From the NCBI RefSeq assembly GCF_963668515.1, contig NZ_OY764866.1, forward strand, positions 744,001 through 808,000: a stretch of 64,000 bases of DNA. The letters are read 5' to 3'. Source of the DNA: an uncultured Ilyobacter sp. (GTDB taxonomy: Bacteria; Fusobacteriota; Fusobacteriia; Fusobacteriales; Fusobacteriaceae). This document shows, in pieces, positions 25,181 to 34,357 of the stretch (position 1 is the stretch's first letter; the number at the start of each line of letters is the position of its first letter). The notes under the pieces are model-generated. The model was given only the letters and a program-made list of their open reading frames with translations, did not search any database and was not told where the DNA came from. The translations under genes and the position numbers were made by a program.

Positions 25181-26178
25181 TAAGCTATCCTTTCCCTATA
25201 TTCAAACCACTTTTTCACATTTTCTATCTGCTCTGTGATAAGGTGGGAATATTCTTTTAGTCTGTTTTCTCTCTTAGTAACATTTTTTTCATAAGTTTCC
25301 CATATATGATCTAGATTATAGAGGTCTATATTAGGAAGCTCCCCAAGTTTTTCATCAATATCTCTAGGTACTGCTAGATCTAAAAAGAATCTTTTTCTGC
25401 CGTCACTTAGCCTTTCCATGAGTTCTTCACTCTTAAGTACAAAATGCGGAGCCGATGTTGCACTTATTATTACATCGCTATCTAGAGCCATCTCCACCTT
25501 TTGGTCAAAAGTTATTACGTCCACATCATAGCTGTCTTTCAGAACAAGGGCTTTATGGTGGCTTCTGTTAGTCACTACTATATTTTTCACATTACTTTTC
25601 TTCAGAAGGTAGAGTATTCCCTGTGAAAGGTCCCCCACACCTAGTATGAGCACCCTCTTATTTTCAAGGTTCTCCACACTGTTCTTTATAAATTTCAAAG
25701 ATATAGCCTCTAATGAAAGAGCATTATGCGCTATCTGACTTTCATTTCTGAATTTTTTACCCACCTCTATAGCCTTATTAAATATCACATTTAGCACCTT
25801 TGACGTGGTCCCTACCTCTACAGCATCACAGTGGGATTTTTTTACCTGGGCCAGTATCTGATCCTCCCCTTTTATCACAGACTCAAATCCGCAGATAACC
25901 CTGAATAGATAGTGGAGTGCATTCTCCCCCCGCTTTACAAAGAGTTCCTCCTGACTGGGAAAAAGGCCCACGATCTCATCCTCTGTGAACCCTTCCTCTA
26001 CATGGAGATAGTACTCGATCCTAAGACATGTGGAAAGGTTTACATAGCCCTTTATTTTTTTGTTTTTAAGGAGTTCATCAAAAATTTCAGTTGGGTTTTT
26101 CTTTATAAAACTCTCTCTTCCGCCCATATCTACTTTTTTATGATCTATTCCTACTACATAAAAGTTATCCATTCTCAT
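25180..26178 (-). CDS. hemA: Glutamyl-tRNA reductase, short form
   Basis: A 332-residue NADPH enzyme making glutamate-1-semialdehyde from glutamyl-tRNA, the entry step of the C5 pathway. The catalytic Cys lies in NLSTCLRIEYY (around residue 49; commonly STCNR), and GCGESSF-like FESVIKGEDQILAQVK and VLILGVGDLSQGIL (NADPH site) follow. It ends just after the spinal helix and lacks the roughly 90-residue C-terminal dimerisation domain of the usual 420-residue enzyme. ATG 26178 overlaps the upstream gene by 14 bases; ATG 26172 has better spacing from AGGA and is also possible. Confidence 0.9.
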   Translation of the reverse strand: MRMDNFYVVGIDHKKVDMGGRESFIKKNPTEIFDELLKNKKIKGYVNLSTCLRIEYYLHVEEGFTEDEIVGLFPSQEELFVKRGENALHYLFRVICGFESVIKGEDQILAQVKKSHCDAVEVGTTSKVLNVIFNKAIEVGKKFRNESQIAHNALSLEAISLKFIKNSVENLENKRVLILGVGDLSQGILYLLKKSNVKNIVVTNRSHHKALVLKDSYDVDVITFDQKVEMALDSDVIISATSAPHFVLKSEELMERLSDGRKRFFLDLAVPRDIDEKLGELPNIDLYNLDHIWETYEKNVTKRENRLKEYSHLITEQIENVKKWFEYRERIA

Positions 26179-27241
26179 TTGTCCTAGCCACTACCCTTTC
26201 CACAACATACTGGTTGTTTTTATGATCCTTGATTGCGAGTCGTATATAATTTTGGTCAAGATATGGAAAATTTGAACAGTCTCTTATCAATATTCCATCC
26301 TCTATTAACTTTTCTCTTAAAAATTTCGAGTCAGATTTCCCTGTGAGTCTTACCAGTATAAAGTTTGTTTCGGTTTTATAAGTTTTTATGTTACTTCCCT
26401 TGGCAAGCTCTTCATACATCCATTTTTTTTCTTTTTTTATCCAGTTTTCAGATTTTTCTATATACTCCCTGTCCTCTAAGACAACCTTGGCGGTGAGTTC
26501 TGCCAAGGCATTTACGGTCCAGGGCTCTCTTTCTCCCTGGATTCTATTTATTATAGCACTATCGTGACATATTGCAAAACCCAGCCTTATTCCAGGTATG
26601 GCAAAGAATTTTGTAAGAGCCCTTACCACAAAAATATTAGGGTCCTTCAGATGGGCTATACTCTCGCTGTAATTTCCCTCTACAAATTCTATAAAGGCCT
26701 CATCCACCATGAGTCTTGTTCCAGCTTCCCTTGTTATTATGGCTATCTCTTCCATCTCAGCTTTGGTCATAAAACGACCCGTGGGATTATTTGGGTTGCA
26801 TATTACTAGCAGGTCATAGCCTTTTCCAAGCTCTTCTCGGAGCCTTTTTTTATCCAGGACAAAGTCCTCCTCCTCTTTCAGTTGAAAGTGGTCTACCTGA
26901 CAGGAGGTCTGCATTAGAGCCCTTTCATACTCCACAAATGTAGGGTTGACAACCAGGGCTTTTTTAGGATTAAGCATTTTCATGTACAAAAATATAATCT
27001 CCGTGGCCCCGTTTCCCACTATTATATTACTAGAATCCATGCCGTTGTGTTTTGCCAAGACCTCCCTCAGTTCCACATACTCTGGGTCAGGGTATTTTTC
27101 AAAAATATGAAAACTTTCCAAAACTGATTTTTTTAGACTTTCAGGAAGTCCGAAGGGATTTATGTTGGCACTGTAGTCCAGTATCTTTTCGATTCCCTTT
27201 TCCCTTGCAAGTTTATAGATGTTTCCTCCGTGCAGTTCCAT
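26165..27241 (-). CDS. cobD: Threonine-phosphate decarboxylase (class I/II PLP fold)
   Basis: A 358-residue PLP enzyme of the histidinol-phosphate aminotransferase type. The opening MELHGGNIYKLAREKG and DYSANINPFGLP are characteristic of CobD, which makes the aminopropanol phosphate linker of the cobalamin nucleotide loop. ICNPNNPTG and the PLP lysine in RALTKFFAIPGIRLGF are present. The position right after cbiB, which uses its product, supports this call over histidine synthesis. Confidence 0.9.
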   Translation of the reverse strand: MELHGGNIYKLAREKGIEKILDYSANINPFGLPESLKKSVLESFHIFEKYPDPEYVELREVLAKHNGMDSSNIIVGNGATEIIFLYMKMLNPKKALVVNPTFVEYERALMQTSCQVDHFQLKEEEDFVLDKKRLREELGKGYDLLVICNPNNPTGRFMTKAEMEEIAIITREAGTRLMVDEAFIEFVEGNYSESIAHLKDPNIFVVRALTKFFAIPGIRLGFAICHDSAIINRIQGEREPWTVNALAELTAKVVLEDREYIEKSENWIKKEKKWMYEELAKGSNIKTYKTETNFILVRLTGKSDSKFLREKLIEDGILIRDCSNFPYLDQNYIRLAIKDHKNNQYVVERVVARTNENG

Positions 27242-27251
27242 CCTACCACTC

Positions 27252-28217
27252 CTATACTATGAAAAATCTATGAACTCCCCAGATTATCCCCATAAAGAAG
27301 ATCATCCCTATAATAGAAGCTCCGTACATCATTTTTATATTTTTTCTTATATCTTCTATATCAAAGTCTTTAATCTTGTCTCCGATTGTTGGTTTTTCGT
27401 GACTCTGTCCAAAATAACTTGTGACTCCTCCAAATTGTATCCCTATGGCACCTGCCACGGCAGACTCAGGATGACCTGCATTTGGACTGGCATGTTTCAG
27501 CCTGTCCCTAAAGTAAATTCTTAAGGAAGATTTATAATCAAACCCTAAAAACATAGCCGACAGAGGGTAAAATATCATACCTGTTATTCTGGCAGGAATT
27601 AAATTTACCCAGTCATCAAGCCTTGCTGAAAACCATCCGAAGTCAGTATACTTTTCATTTTTGTACCCTACCATAGAGTCGAGAGTATTTACACCTTTAT
27701 AAGTCATCCCAAAAGCCAGAGCTCCCCCTGGATTTCCAGGTAAAAGTATCGCTCCCACCATCATGTAAAACATAGGTGCTATTATGCCATCCACTGTGTT
27801 TTCCGATATGGTCTCCATGACACTTCTTATTATATTTCTTTCGTCCATGCTGCCAGTATCCCGGCTTACAAGGTATGACAGCTCTTTTTTCGCCCTGTCC
27901 ATATCCTTGGCTTTCAGTATATTATATACCTTCATCCCCTCTTTTGCCAGGCATCTCGTAGCAAAGATTGTATATAGAAAATATATTTCTAAAATCTGAA
28001 ACATCCCAAGGGTATAGCTTATTATAAAGGTAGTGGAAAGTACCGCAATTGTAAGTATCGCCCCTGAAAATCTTTTATTCTTAAATCTGTATAAAAATTT
28101 TTCAAATTTTTCAATAAGTTTTCCGATAAACTGCACTGGATGAGGCATCCAGTAGGGATCTCCAGCTATTAGATCTATCAGATAAGCGATCCCTATCTTA
28201 GCAATCACATTCAACAT
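27252..28217 (-). CDS. cbiB: Adenosylcobinamide-phosphate synthase
   Basis: A 321-residue membrane protein that attaches aminopropanol or its phosphate to adenosylcobyric acid. LIDLIAGDPYWMPHPVQFIGKLI at the start (read in pieces), SENTVDGIIAPMFY, and SPNAGHPESAVAGAIG are family signatures; several hydrophobic spans are visible. A GTG at 28223 is in frame, but GAGGG is better placed for ATG 28217. It overlaps cbiP by 20 bases. Confidence 0.93.
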   Translation of the reverse strand: MLNVIAKIGIAYLIDLIAGDPYWMPHPVQFIGKLIEKFEKFLYRFKNKRFSGAILTIAVLSTTFIISYTLGMFQILEIYFLYTIFATRCLAKEGMKVYNILKAKDMDRAKKELSYLVSRDTGSMDERNIIRSVMETISENTVDGIIAPMFYMMVGAILLPGNPGGALAFGMTYKGVNTLDSMVGYKNEKYTDFGWFSARLDDWVNLIPARITGMIFYPLSAMFLGFDYKSSLRIYFRDRLKHASPNAGHPESAVAGAIGIQFGGVTSYFGQSHEKPTIGDKIKDFDIEDIRKNIKMMYGASIIGMIFFMGIIWGVHRFFIV

Positions 28218-29706
28218 TCTCACCCTCTAATATCCTGTATACTTTTTCCATATCCAGATTTTCTCTTACAATGTCAGCCAGCTTGTCAAACTCTCTTTCT
28301 TTAAATTCCTGAAAGTCTATGGCGTCTTTTATCTCATCAAGTCCCTTGTTTTTTCTCACATTATTCAAAAACTTTCTTGTGAAATCTCCGTTATCAAATA
28401 TTCCGTGGATATATGTTCCTATTATATTGTCTTTAAAGGCTCCGTTTACACACCCATTCCCCTGTAGAAATACATTCCCTTCATTTCCATTGGTGATCCC
28501 CTGATGTATCTCGTACCCTTTTACTGTCATTCCTTTTGTCCCCTCTAGGAATCCTCCGTCTACCACTACTTCTCCTTCATACTGCACTGTTCTCTTTTCT
28601 GTTTCCATGACTGTCTCCATGTCCAGGAGTCCGATTCCAGGTATTTCCGGAAGAGAGCTTTCTACTCCATTGGGATCTGATATCTTCTGTCCAAGCATCT
28701 GGTATCCGCCACAGATTCCAAATATTATAGTTCCTTTTTTGGCCAGTCTCACTATCTTTTCGGCTATTCCCTTGTCCTTTATCTCTTTCAAGTCGTCAAT
28801 GGTGCTTTTTGACCCAGGAATTACAATAATATCTTCGTTCCCAAGTTCCTCAGCCTTTGTGACATATTTCACCGATACATCTTCATAGATGCTCAGTGCG
28901 TCCAGGTCAGTAAAGTTAGACATATGGTTTATCCTTATTACAGAGACTCTTATATCTTTGTCACCGTTATATTTTTTAAATCTTTCTGTTACAGAATCTT
29001 CATCCTCTATATTCAGATCTGAATAAGGGAGTACCCCGAGAATAGGTTTTTTTATCATCTCCTCCAGCTGTCGAATACCAGGTTTCAATATCCCTACATC
29101 TCCCCTGAATTTATTTATGATTACACCCTTTACTCTTTCTCTCTCATGTTCCTCTAGGAGCATAAGTGTTCCCAGTATAGAGGCAAATACTCCCCCACGA
29201 TCTATATCTGACACCAGTATTACAGGAGAATCAGCGATTTCAGCCATTCCCATATTTACGATGTCTCCCTCTTTGAGGTTTATTTCTGCGGTACTTCCTG
29301 CACCTTCTATTACTGATGCATCGTAATTTTTTTCGATTGTTCCATATATTTTTATCAGTTCATCTTTTAGACTTGGTTTAAACTCATGATATTCCCTAGC
29401 AGTCATATTCCTTAAAGCCTTACCGTTTAAGATCACCTGTGATTTTCTATCTGTTGTTGGTTTTAATAATATTGGGTTCATAAAGGCTTCTGGTTTTATA
29501 CCACAGGCCTCTGCCTGGACTACCTGAGCTCTCCCCATCTCTTTACCATCTTCAGTGATAAAAGAGTTTAGAGCCATATTTTGTGATTTAAAAGGACATA
29601 CCGAATATCCGTCCTTATAGAGAATTCTGCATAACGCTGTTGTGATAAGACTTTTCCCCACAGAGGATGCAGTCCCTTGTATCATTATATTTTTATGCTT
29701 CTTCAT
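28198..29706 (-). CDS. cbiP: Cobyric acid synthase
   Basis: A 502-residue glutamine-dependent amidotransferase that amidates four side chains of the corrin ring. The N-terminal dethiobiotin-synthetase-like ATPase has IQGTASSVGKSLITTALC and VIEGAGSTAEINL. The C-terminal class I-like glutaminase domain has GICGGYQMLGQ with the nucleophile Cys, and the His in GTYIHGIFDN. It overlaps cbiJ and cbiB at its two ends. Confidence 0.95.
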   Translation of the reverse strand: MKKHKNIMIQGTASSVGKSLITTALCRILYKDGYSVCPFKSQNMALNSFITEDGKEMGRAQVVQAEACGIKPEAFMNPILLKPTTDRKSQVILNGKALRNMTAREYHEFKPSLKDELIKIYGTIEKNYDASVIEGAGSTAEINLKEGDIVNMGMAEIADSPVILVSDIDRGGVFASILGTLMLLEEHERERVKGVIINKFRGDVGILKPGIRQLEEMIKKPILGVLPYSDLNIEDEDSVTERFKKYNGDKDIRVSVIRINHMSNFTDLDALSIYEDVSVKYVTKAEELGNEDIIVIPGSKSTIDDLKEIKDKGIAEKIVRLAKKGTIIFGICGGYQMLGQKISDPNGVESSLPEIPGIGLLDMETVMETEKRTVQYEGEVVVDGGFLEGTKGMTVKGYEIHQGITNGNEGNVFLQGNGCVNGAFKDNIIGTYIHGIFDNGDFTRKFLNNVRKNKGLDEIKDAIDFQEFKEREFDKLADIVRENLDMEKVYRILEGENVECDC

Positions 29707-30433
29707 ATTCCATCACCTTTTTTATTATTTGGTCTATATCACCAGTTTTCCAAGGATAATCTATCTCAGGTCTTGATAATATGACAGGTTTTACTCCGCA
29801 CTCTGCGGCCGCCTTTATCTTTTCCAATTCTCCTCCTGTAGCTCCGCTTTCCTTTGTAATCACGTATTTTATCTCATAATTTTTATAAATAGCTATGTTA
29901 AACTCCTTTGAAAAAGGCCCCTGTATGGCTATTATCTGCTTTGGGAGTATCCCCGCCTTTTCTGCCTTATCGAGGGACTCTTTTACAGGAAGCATTCTGA
30001 AATAGATATTTTCCAAATTATCCATATCTTTAAAGTAGCTCAGATTGTTGCTTCCAAGAGTAACTAAAATCTTTCCCTCTAGTTCTTTTATGTATTCTGC
30101 CAACTCTTCCATAGAAGTGAATTTTACTCCTCCGTCATAAGTAAGCATCTCTCTTTCAAATCTCAGGTAATCGACACCTTCAGCCTTAGAAGCCTCTATA
30201 GCATTGTGAGATACATTCACAGCATAAGGGTGGCTGGCGTCAAGCACCAGATTCACCCTGTTTGACCTTATAAACTCCTGCATCTCAACCTGTTCCATAG
30301 GTTCAGATACCACATTTAGTCCTTTTAACAGTTTTTTCCCGTATTCTGTGGCTGTAGATACTATTATCTCACTACCGCCAAGTCTATCCACTATATCCCT
30401 AGAATCTTTGGTCCCCCCTATAATCCAGATCAT
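29693..30433 (-). CDS. cbiJ: Cobalt-precorrin-6A reductase
   Basis: A 246-residue NAD(P)H-dependent reductase of the CbiJ/CobK family. IWIIGGTKDSRDIVDRL at the start is the nucleotide-binding end; DASHPYAVNVSHNAIEA and TKESGATGGELEKIKAA are conserved family blocks. It starts 3 bases after the cbiH stop and overlaps cbiP by 14 bases. Confidence 0.92.
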   Translation of the reverse strand: MIWIIGGTKDSRDIVDRLGGSEIIVSTATEYGKKLLKGLNVVSEPMEQVEMQEFIRSNRVNLVLDASHPYAVNVSHNAIEASKAEGVDYLRFEREMLTYDGGVKFTSMEELAEYIKELEGKILVTLGSNNLSYFKDMDNLENIYFRMLPVKESLDKAEKAGILPKQIIAIQGPFSKEFNIAIYKNYEIKYVITKESGATGGELEKIKAAAECGVKPVILSRPEIDYPWKTGDIDQIIKKVMEYEEA

Positions 30434-30436
30434 AGG

Positions 30437-31162
30437 CTATACCTTATATCCCCTAGGAGTAATCATCTTTCCGCCCTTTACGAAGGTCTTTGAGTTTCCT
30501 ACTATTACTGTTGTAAACATATTTATTTCGTGCTCCAACATCTTTTCAAGGGTAGTAAGTTCATACTCCTGACCCTCTCTTCCAGTGTTTCTGACTATAG
30601 CCACCGGTGTATTCTTTTTCTTGTATTTCATCATGATTTCCCATGCTTCGACTATCTGAGTCTGTCTCCCGAAGCTTTTGGGATTATAATAAGAGATTAT
30701 AAAATCACCTTCTGAGGCGAGCTTGATCCTCTTTGTAATAAGGTCCCAGTCAGTGAGCAGATCACTCAGGCTTATAGTGGCGTGGTCATGCATTACAGGT
30801 GCTCCCACTACTGACGCAGAGGCATTTGCAGATGTCACCCCAGGTACTACCTCCACCTCTATACCACTGTCTGCAGCTACTTCTAGCATTATCCCTGCCA
30901 TACCGTATACTCCTGCATCTCCAGAGCTTATAAGGGCTACCGTTTTACCGTCTTTTGCAAACTTCAGAGTTTCCTGACATCTTTCTATCTCTTTTTTCAT
31001 TGCAGACCTAAATGTCTCTTTACCTACGAACAGATCTTCCACAAGATTTATATATGTCTTATGCCCCACGATTATATCCGAGTCTTCCATGGCCTTGTAA
31101 GCTCTGAAAGTCATATTTTCTTTGTTTCCAGGACCTATACCGATTACGTATATTTTACCCAT
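30437..31162 (-). CDS. cbiH: Cobalt-precorrin-3B C17-methyltransferase (ring contraction)
   Basis: A 241-residue SAM-dependent tetrapyrrole methylase. VIGIGPGNKENMTFRA opens it; ALISSGDAGVYGMAGIMLE, VVPGVTSANASASVVGAPVMHDHATISLSDLLT (in pieces) and IISYYNPKSFGR are CbiH/CobJ-type. In the anaerobic route it methylates C17 and contracts the ring. It overlaps cbiG by 8 bases. Confidence 0.93.
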   Translation of the reverse strand: MGKIYVIGIGPGNKENMTFRAYKAMEDSDIIVGHKTYINLVEDLFVGKETFRSAMKKEIERCQETLKFAKDGKTVALISSGDAGVYGMAGIMLEVAADSGIEVEVVPGVTSANASASVVGAPVMHDHATISLSDLLTDWDLITKRIKLASEGDFIISYYNPKSFGRQTQIVEAWEIMMKYKKKNTPVAIVRNTGREGQEYELTTLEKMLEHEINMFTTVIVGNSKTFVKGGKMITPRGYKV

Positions 31163-32144
31163 CTCTTCTTATCTCCTCTTCATATATTGATACTGTTATC
31201 CCATCATGTCTCATCTTTTCGGTTATAAACTTCCCTTTAGATTTTGAAGCCAGGAGAGCGCAAGGAGCAGATACTGACTTGACCCCTATACTCTTTTTTA
31301 CAAAATCCGATCCTTCAAAATTATCCTCAATGGGAAGTATCTCTTCTCTTGAGATCACAGTTAGTTCTTTTCCGTAGTGCCTCACTGCTTCTAGAAGTCC
31401 GACCTCATCCCCCTTCAAATCTACAGTTGCAAATATTCTTATACTGTCCATATGAAGGTTGGCTTCATCCATGGCATTTTCCACCGCTTCTATGATGCTT
31501 TCTTTAGATGTCCCACGTCTGCATCCGATTCCCACCACTATATTTTGTGGTATTATCTGGCTTATTTTTAGCTCTTTCCTGTTAGAAAGGACTATTACAC
31601 CGGCAGTGTTATCTTCTCCGAGAACGACGTTCTCAGGAAGTTTGAGACTGACTCTCTCTCCGCCTACGATAAGCGATGTGACATGTTTAGCTTTTTCAAG
31701 GCTGTCCATCTTGCCCTTTATGGCAATGGCAATAGTGTCTACTGCAGTACTCCCCGATACATCAGAGGCTGTGGATATCACAGGTACAGCCCCTACAGCC
31801 TCTGCTATTTTTTCACAGGCTGCATTTGCTCCTCCCAGATGCCCCGAAAGAAGAGAAGTTACAAAATTCCCTTCTTCATCCATGACAAGCACTCCAGGAT
31901 CTACATCTTTGGTTTTTATATAAGGTGCTATACTTCTCACCACTATACCGCTGGCCATTATGAAAAGAATGGTCTTGTACCTGTAAAAAATGTCCTCTAC
32001 ACCCTTTTTGAACCCGCTCTCCATGGGGATAGTCCCACAAACAGAGTATTTTGGTAGAGTGTATACATCACAGTTTATTTTTTCAGACACTTCCAAGGCT
32101 TTTTTTACACCTTTTTGAGTTACACTTATTACAGCCCATTTCAT
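31155..32144 (-). CDS. cbiG: Cobalt-precorrin-5A hydrolase
   Basis: A 329-residue protein that opens the delta-lactone and releases acetaldehyde, a step found only in the anaerobic cobalamin pathway. MASGIVVRSIAPYIKTKDVDPGV and SLLSGHLGGANAACEKIA (in pieces) are N-terminal signatures; VVGIGCRRGTSKESIIEAV marks the C-terminal domain. The frame stays open to 32219, but AGGGGAT before ATG 32144 and the family start favour the shorter protein. It is separated from cbiF by 178 bases that hold a repeat, the only sizeable gap in the operon. Confidence 0.94.
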   Translation of the reverse strand: MKWAVISVTQKGVKKALEVSEKINCDVYTLPKYSVCGTIPMESGFKKGVEDIFYRYKTILFIMASGIVVRSIAPYIKTKDVDPGVLVMDEEGNFVTSLLSGHLGGANAACEKIAEAVGAVPVISTASDVSGSTAVDTIAIAIKGKMDSLEKAKHVTSLIVGGERVSLKLPENVVLGEDNTAGVIVLSNRKELKISQIIPQNIVVGIGCRRGTSKESIIEAVENAMDEANLHMDSIRIFATVDLKGDEVGLLEAVRHYGKELTVISREEILPIEDNFEGSDFVKKSIGVKSVSAPCALLASKSKGKFITEKMRHDGITVSIYEEEIRRDG

Positions 32145-32191
32145 AATTTCATCCCCTAAATCTTTCCAACTTGTAGAAAAAACCCTTTTTT

Positions 32192-32267
32192 CACGAATTA
32201 CACGAATAAAATATTTCATATTACTCTTTATTAATTTATTCTAAGGTTTTATTCGTGTAAATTCGTG
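32192..32267. repeat. Inverted ATTCGTG-type repeat inside the cobalamin operon
   Basis: A 20-base arm (32192-32211, CACGAATTACACGAATAAAA) and a 21-base arm (32247-32267) are complementary except for one extra base, with a 35-base spacer. The repeated core ATTCGTG also occurs in the two 89-bp repeats at 52.8-53.0 kb. It sits between cbiG and cbiF and would form a strong hairpin in the operon mRNA. Confidence 0.75.
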
Positions 32268-32322
32268 ACGAACTCTTTTCATCTTTTTCTATAATTATTC
32301 TACATGAAAATTTAAATACATC

Positions 32323-33087
32323 TTATTTTTTATCTATTCCCACTCTGTACTCATGAGTAAAATGCTTGTCATAAAGTTTTGACTTGGAGTACTCGTCTCC
32401 CATAAATCTTCCCACAAGGATCTGAGCGGTTTTAGTTATATTGGCCTCGGCTACTTTTTCAGCTATATTTTCAAGTGTCCCCTCTACAATCTTCTGGTCT
32501 TCCCATGTGGCTCTTTGAACAACAGCTATCGGCGTATCCTTTTCATAATGTGTGAGCAGCTGATTTACAACTTTATCTATCATCTGTACCGATAGAAATA
32601 TCGCCATTGATGTTTTGTGAGATGCCAGTAGTTCGAGTTTCTCTAGCTCAGGAACAGGAGTTCTTCCTTCCATTCTTGTACAGATCACAGTCTGAGCCAC
32701 ATCTGGAAGAGTAAATTCTTTTTTTATAGCTGCTGCAGATGCTAGGAACGAGCTTACACCCGGTATTACTTCAAAATCTATATTGTGAGCCGCCAAAATA
32801 TCCATCTGTTCTCTGTGTGCTCCGTAGATAGCCGGATCACCAGTATGTACTCTGGCTACCATTTTTCCGTTTCTTACAGCTTTTATGGTTACCTCCATTA
32901 CCTCATCTAGGTTCATGCTGGCACTGTTGTATATCTCGGCTCCCTCTTTATGACATTCTATTACCTGTCTTGGCACAAGAGAACCTGCATAGATTATCAC
33001 GTCTGCCTCAGATACAAGTCTTTGTCCTTTTACCGTTATTAATTCCGGGTCCCCAGGACCAGCCCCTATGAAATAAACCTTTTCCAT
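32323..33087 (-). CDS. cbiF: Cobalt-precorrin-4 C11-methyltransferase
   Basis: A 254-residue SAM methylase. FIGAGPGDPELITVKGQRL opens it; VARVHTGDPAIYGAHREQM and VIPGVSSFLASAAAIKKEFTLPDV (in pieces) match CbiF/CobM. It methylates C11 of the corrin precursor. Its start overlaps the end of cbiL by 22 bases, suggesting coupled translation. Confidence 0.94.
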   Translation of the reverse strand: MEKVYFIGAGPGDPELITVKGQRLVSEADVIIYAGSLVPRQVIECHKEGAEIYNSASMNLDEVMEVTIKAVRNGKMVARVHTGDPAIYGAHREQMDILAAHNIDFEVIPGVSSFLASAAAIKKEFTLPDVAQTVICTRMEGRTPVPELEKLELLASHKTSMAIFLSVQMIDKVVNQLLTHYEKDTPIAVVQRATWEDQKIVEGTLENIAEKVAEANITKTAQILVGRFMGDEYSKSKLYDKHFTHEYRVGIDKK

Positions 33088-33785
33088 TTTTCAATCCCAC
33101 CTTTTTTTAATATCATTGTAGAGAAATAAGATATGTCGTCTTTTTCTATATTTTCTAAGTCGTATATTATCTGCTCGTCTTCTTTACCGCAGTTTGAAAT
33201 TAAGATTACATTGTTCATGTTTCCTGTTCCTCTAAGGGCGTCTTTTAGTCTCTCTAGATTTCTTACAACCTTCATAAAAATAATATTATCTGAGCTCTCT
33301 ATCTCTTTTATTATATCTGTCTCTTTAGCAAGACCTACTACCTTCATAGACTCATCTCCCATTACGAGAGGCACATTTACTCTGGCTGTTATAGAGGCAA
33401 AAGAAGTTATCCCAGGCACAGTTTCTACACTTACCCCCTCTTTCAGAAGTTCCATGATATACACGAAGGTACTGTAAGTCATCGGATCTCCAATCGTCAA
33501 AAACCCTACATTTTTTCCTGCCTCAAGAAGTTCGTTTACTATCACTGCATTTCTTTTGTGATCTTCCCTTCTCTCTTCCCAGCTGTCCTGCATCTTAAAA
33601 GAGATTGCCACTTTTTCCACATTTTCTTTCATATATTCTTTTGCGATGGTGTATGCTGTACTTTCCCCTATATTTTTCGCCTCGGGAAGGATTACCACAT
33701 CCAGTTCCTTTATTTTTCTGATAGCTTTTAGCGTTATCAGTTCAGGATCTCCTACCCCTACACCGATTCCATAAAGTTTTGACAT
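33066..33785 (-). CDS. cbiL: Cobalt-precorrin-2 C20-methyltransferase
   Basis: A 239-residue SAM methylase; GIGVGVGDPELITLKAIRKI at the N-terminus and LTIGDPMTYSTFVYIMELL followed by VPGITSFASITARVNVPLV match CbiL/CobI. It adds the C20 methyl group that is later lost with acetaldehyde. It lies 2 bases downstream of cbiT and overlaps cbiF. Confidence 0.94.
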   Translation of the reverse strand: MSKLYGIGVGVGDPELITLKAIRKIKELDVVILPEAKNIGESTAYTIAKEYMKENVEKVAISFKMQDSWEERREDHKRNAVIVNELLEAGKNVGFLTIGDPMTYSTFVYIMELLKEGVSVETVPGITSFASITARVNVPLVMGDESMKVVGLAKETDIIKEIESSDNIIFMKVVRNLERLKDALRGTGNMNNVILISNCGKEDEQIIYDLENIEKDDISYFSTMILKKGGIEKWKRFIS

Positions 33786-33787
33786 TT

Positions 33788-34357
33788 TTACTCTCCTCTT
33801 TTAGCAGTTATTATATATATCGGGTTTTCACCCATCATCATGTTCATTGTTCCTACTTTCCTGTTTCTCGCCACAGTCATAGACACCACCTCTATATTCT
33901 CAAAGTCATTTGCTTTTAACGTGTCCATGGCCTTTGTAAGGGTTTCCAAAACTATGGCATTTATCACTATTACCCCGTCCTCTGCAGAATGTTTCATAAA
34001 ATGATCCACAATGGTGTCAAGATTCCCCTTGCTCCCCCCCACAAACATCCTGTGGTATTTAACCTCTGGGATATTCTCAGGAGCTAACCCATCTATTAGT
34101 GAATAATTTTCCAGTCGAAATTTTTCTACATTCTTTTTGATTATATCTATTCCGTCAGGATTGACCTCTATACCGTAGACCTTCCCATGAGATAGATAAC
34201 CCGCCGCCTCTATACCTACGGAACCTGTTCCGGCTCCCACATCTATCAGGATGTGATGAGGTTCTAGCTGAAGTTTGGCTACTGATACTGCCCTCACTTC
34301 CTCTTTCGTCATGGGCACACTGCCTCTTATGAATTCCTTGTCTCTTATATGCCTCAT
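33788..34357 (-). CDS. cbiT: Cobalt-precorrin-6B C15-methyltransferase (decarboxylating)
   Basis: A 189-residue class I SAM methyltransferase: IDVGAGTGSVGIEAA is the SAM-binding glycine motif and FVGGSKGNLD the family block. It performs C15 methylation and decarboxylation of the C12 acetate, the task of the C-terminal half of CobL. Here it is a separate gene, overlapping cbiE by 4 bases. Confidence 0.94.
   Translation of the reverse strand: MRHIRDKEFIRGSVPMTKEEVRAVSVAKLQLEPHHILIDVGAGTGSVGIEAAGYLSHGKVYGIEVNPDGIDIIKKNVEKFRLENYSLIDGLAPENIPEVKYHRMFVGGSKGNLDTIVDHFMKHSAEDGVIVINAIVLETLTKAMDTLKANDFENIEVVSMTVARNRKVGTMNMMMGENPIYIITAKRGE

Noticed and set aside
31459..31923. A 154-codon plus-strand ORF opposite cbiG
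   Set aside because: The minus-strand gene is a clear CbiG with overlapping operon neighbours; the opposite ORF is Ser/Thr-rich shadow sequence.
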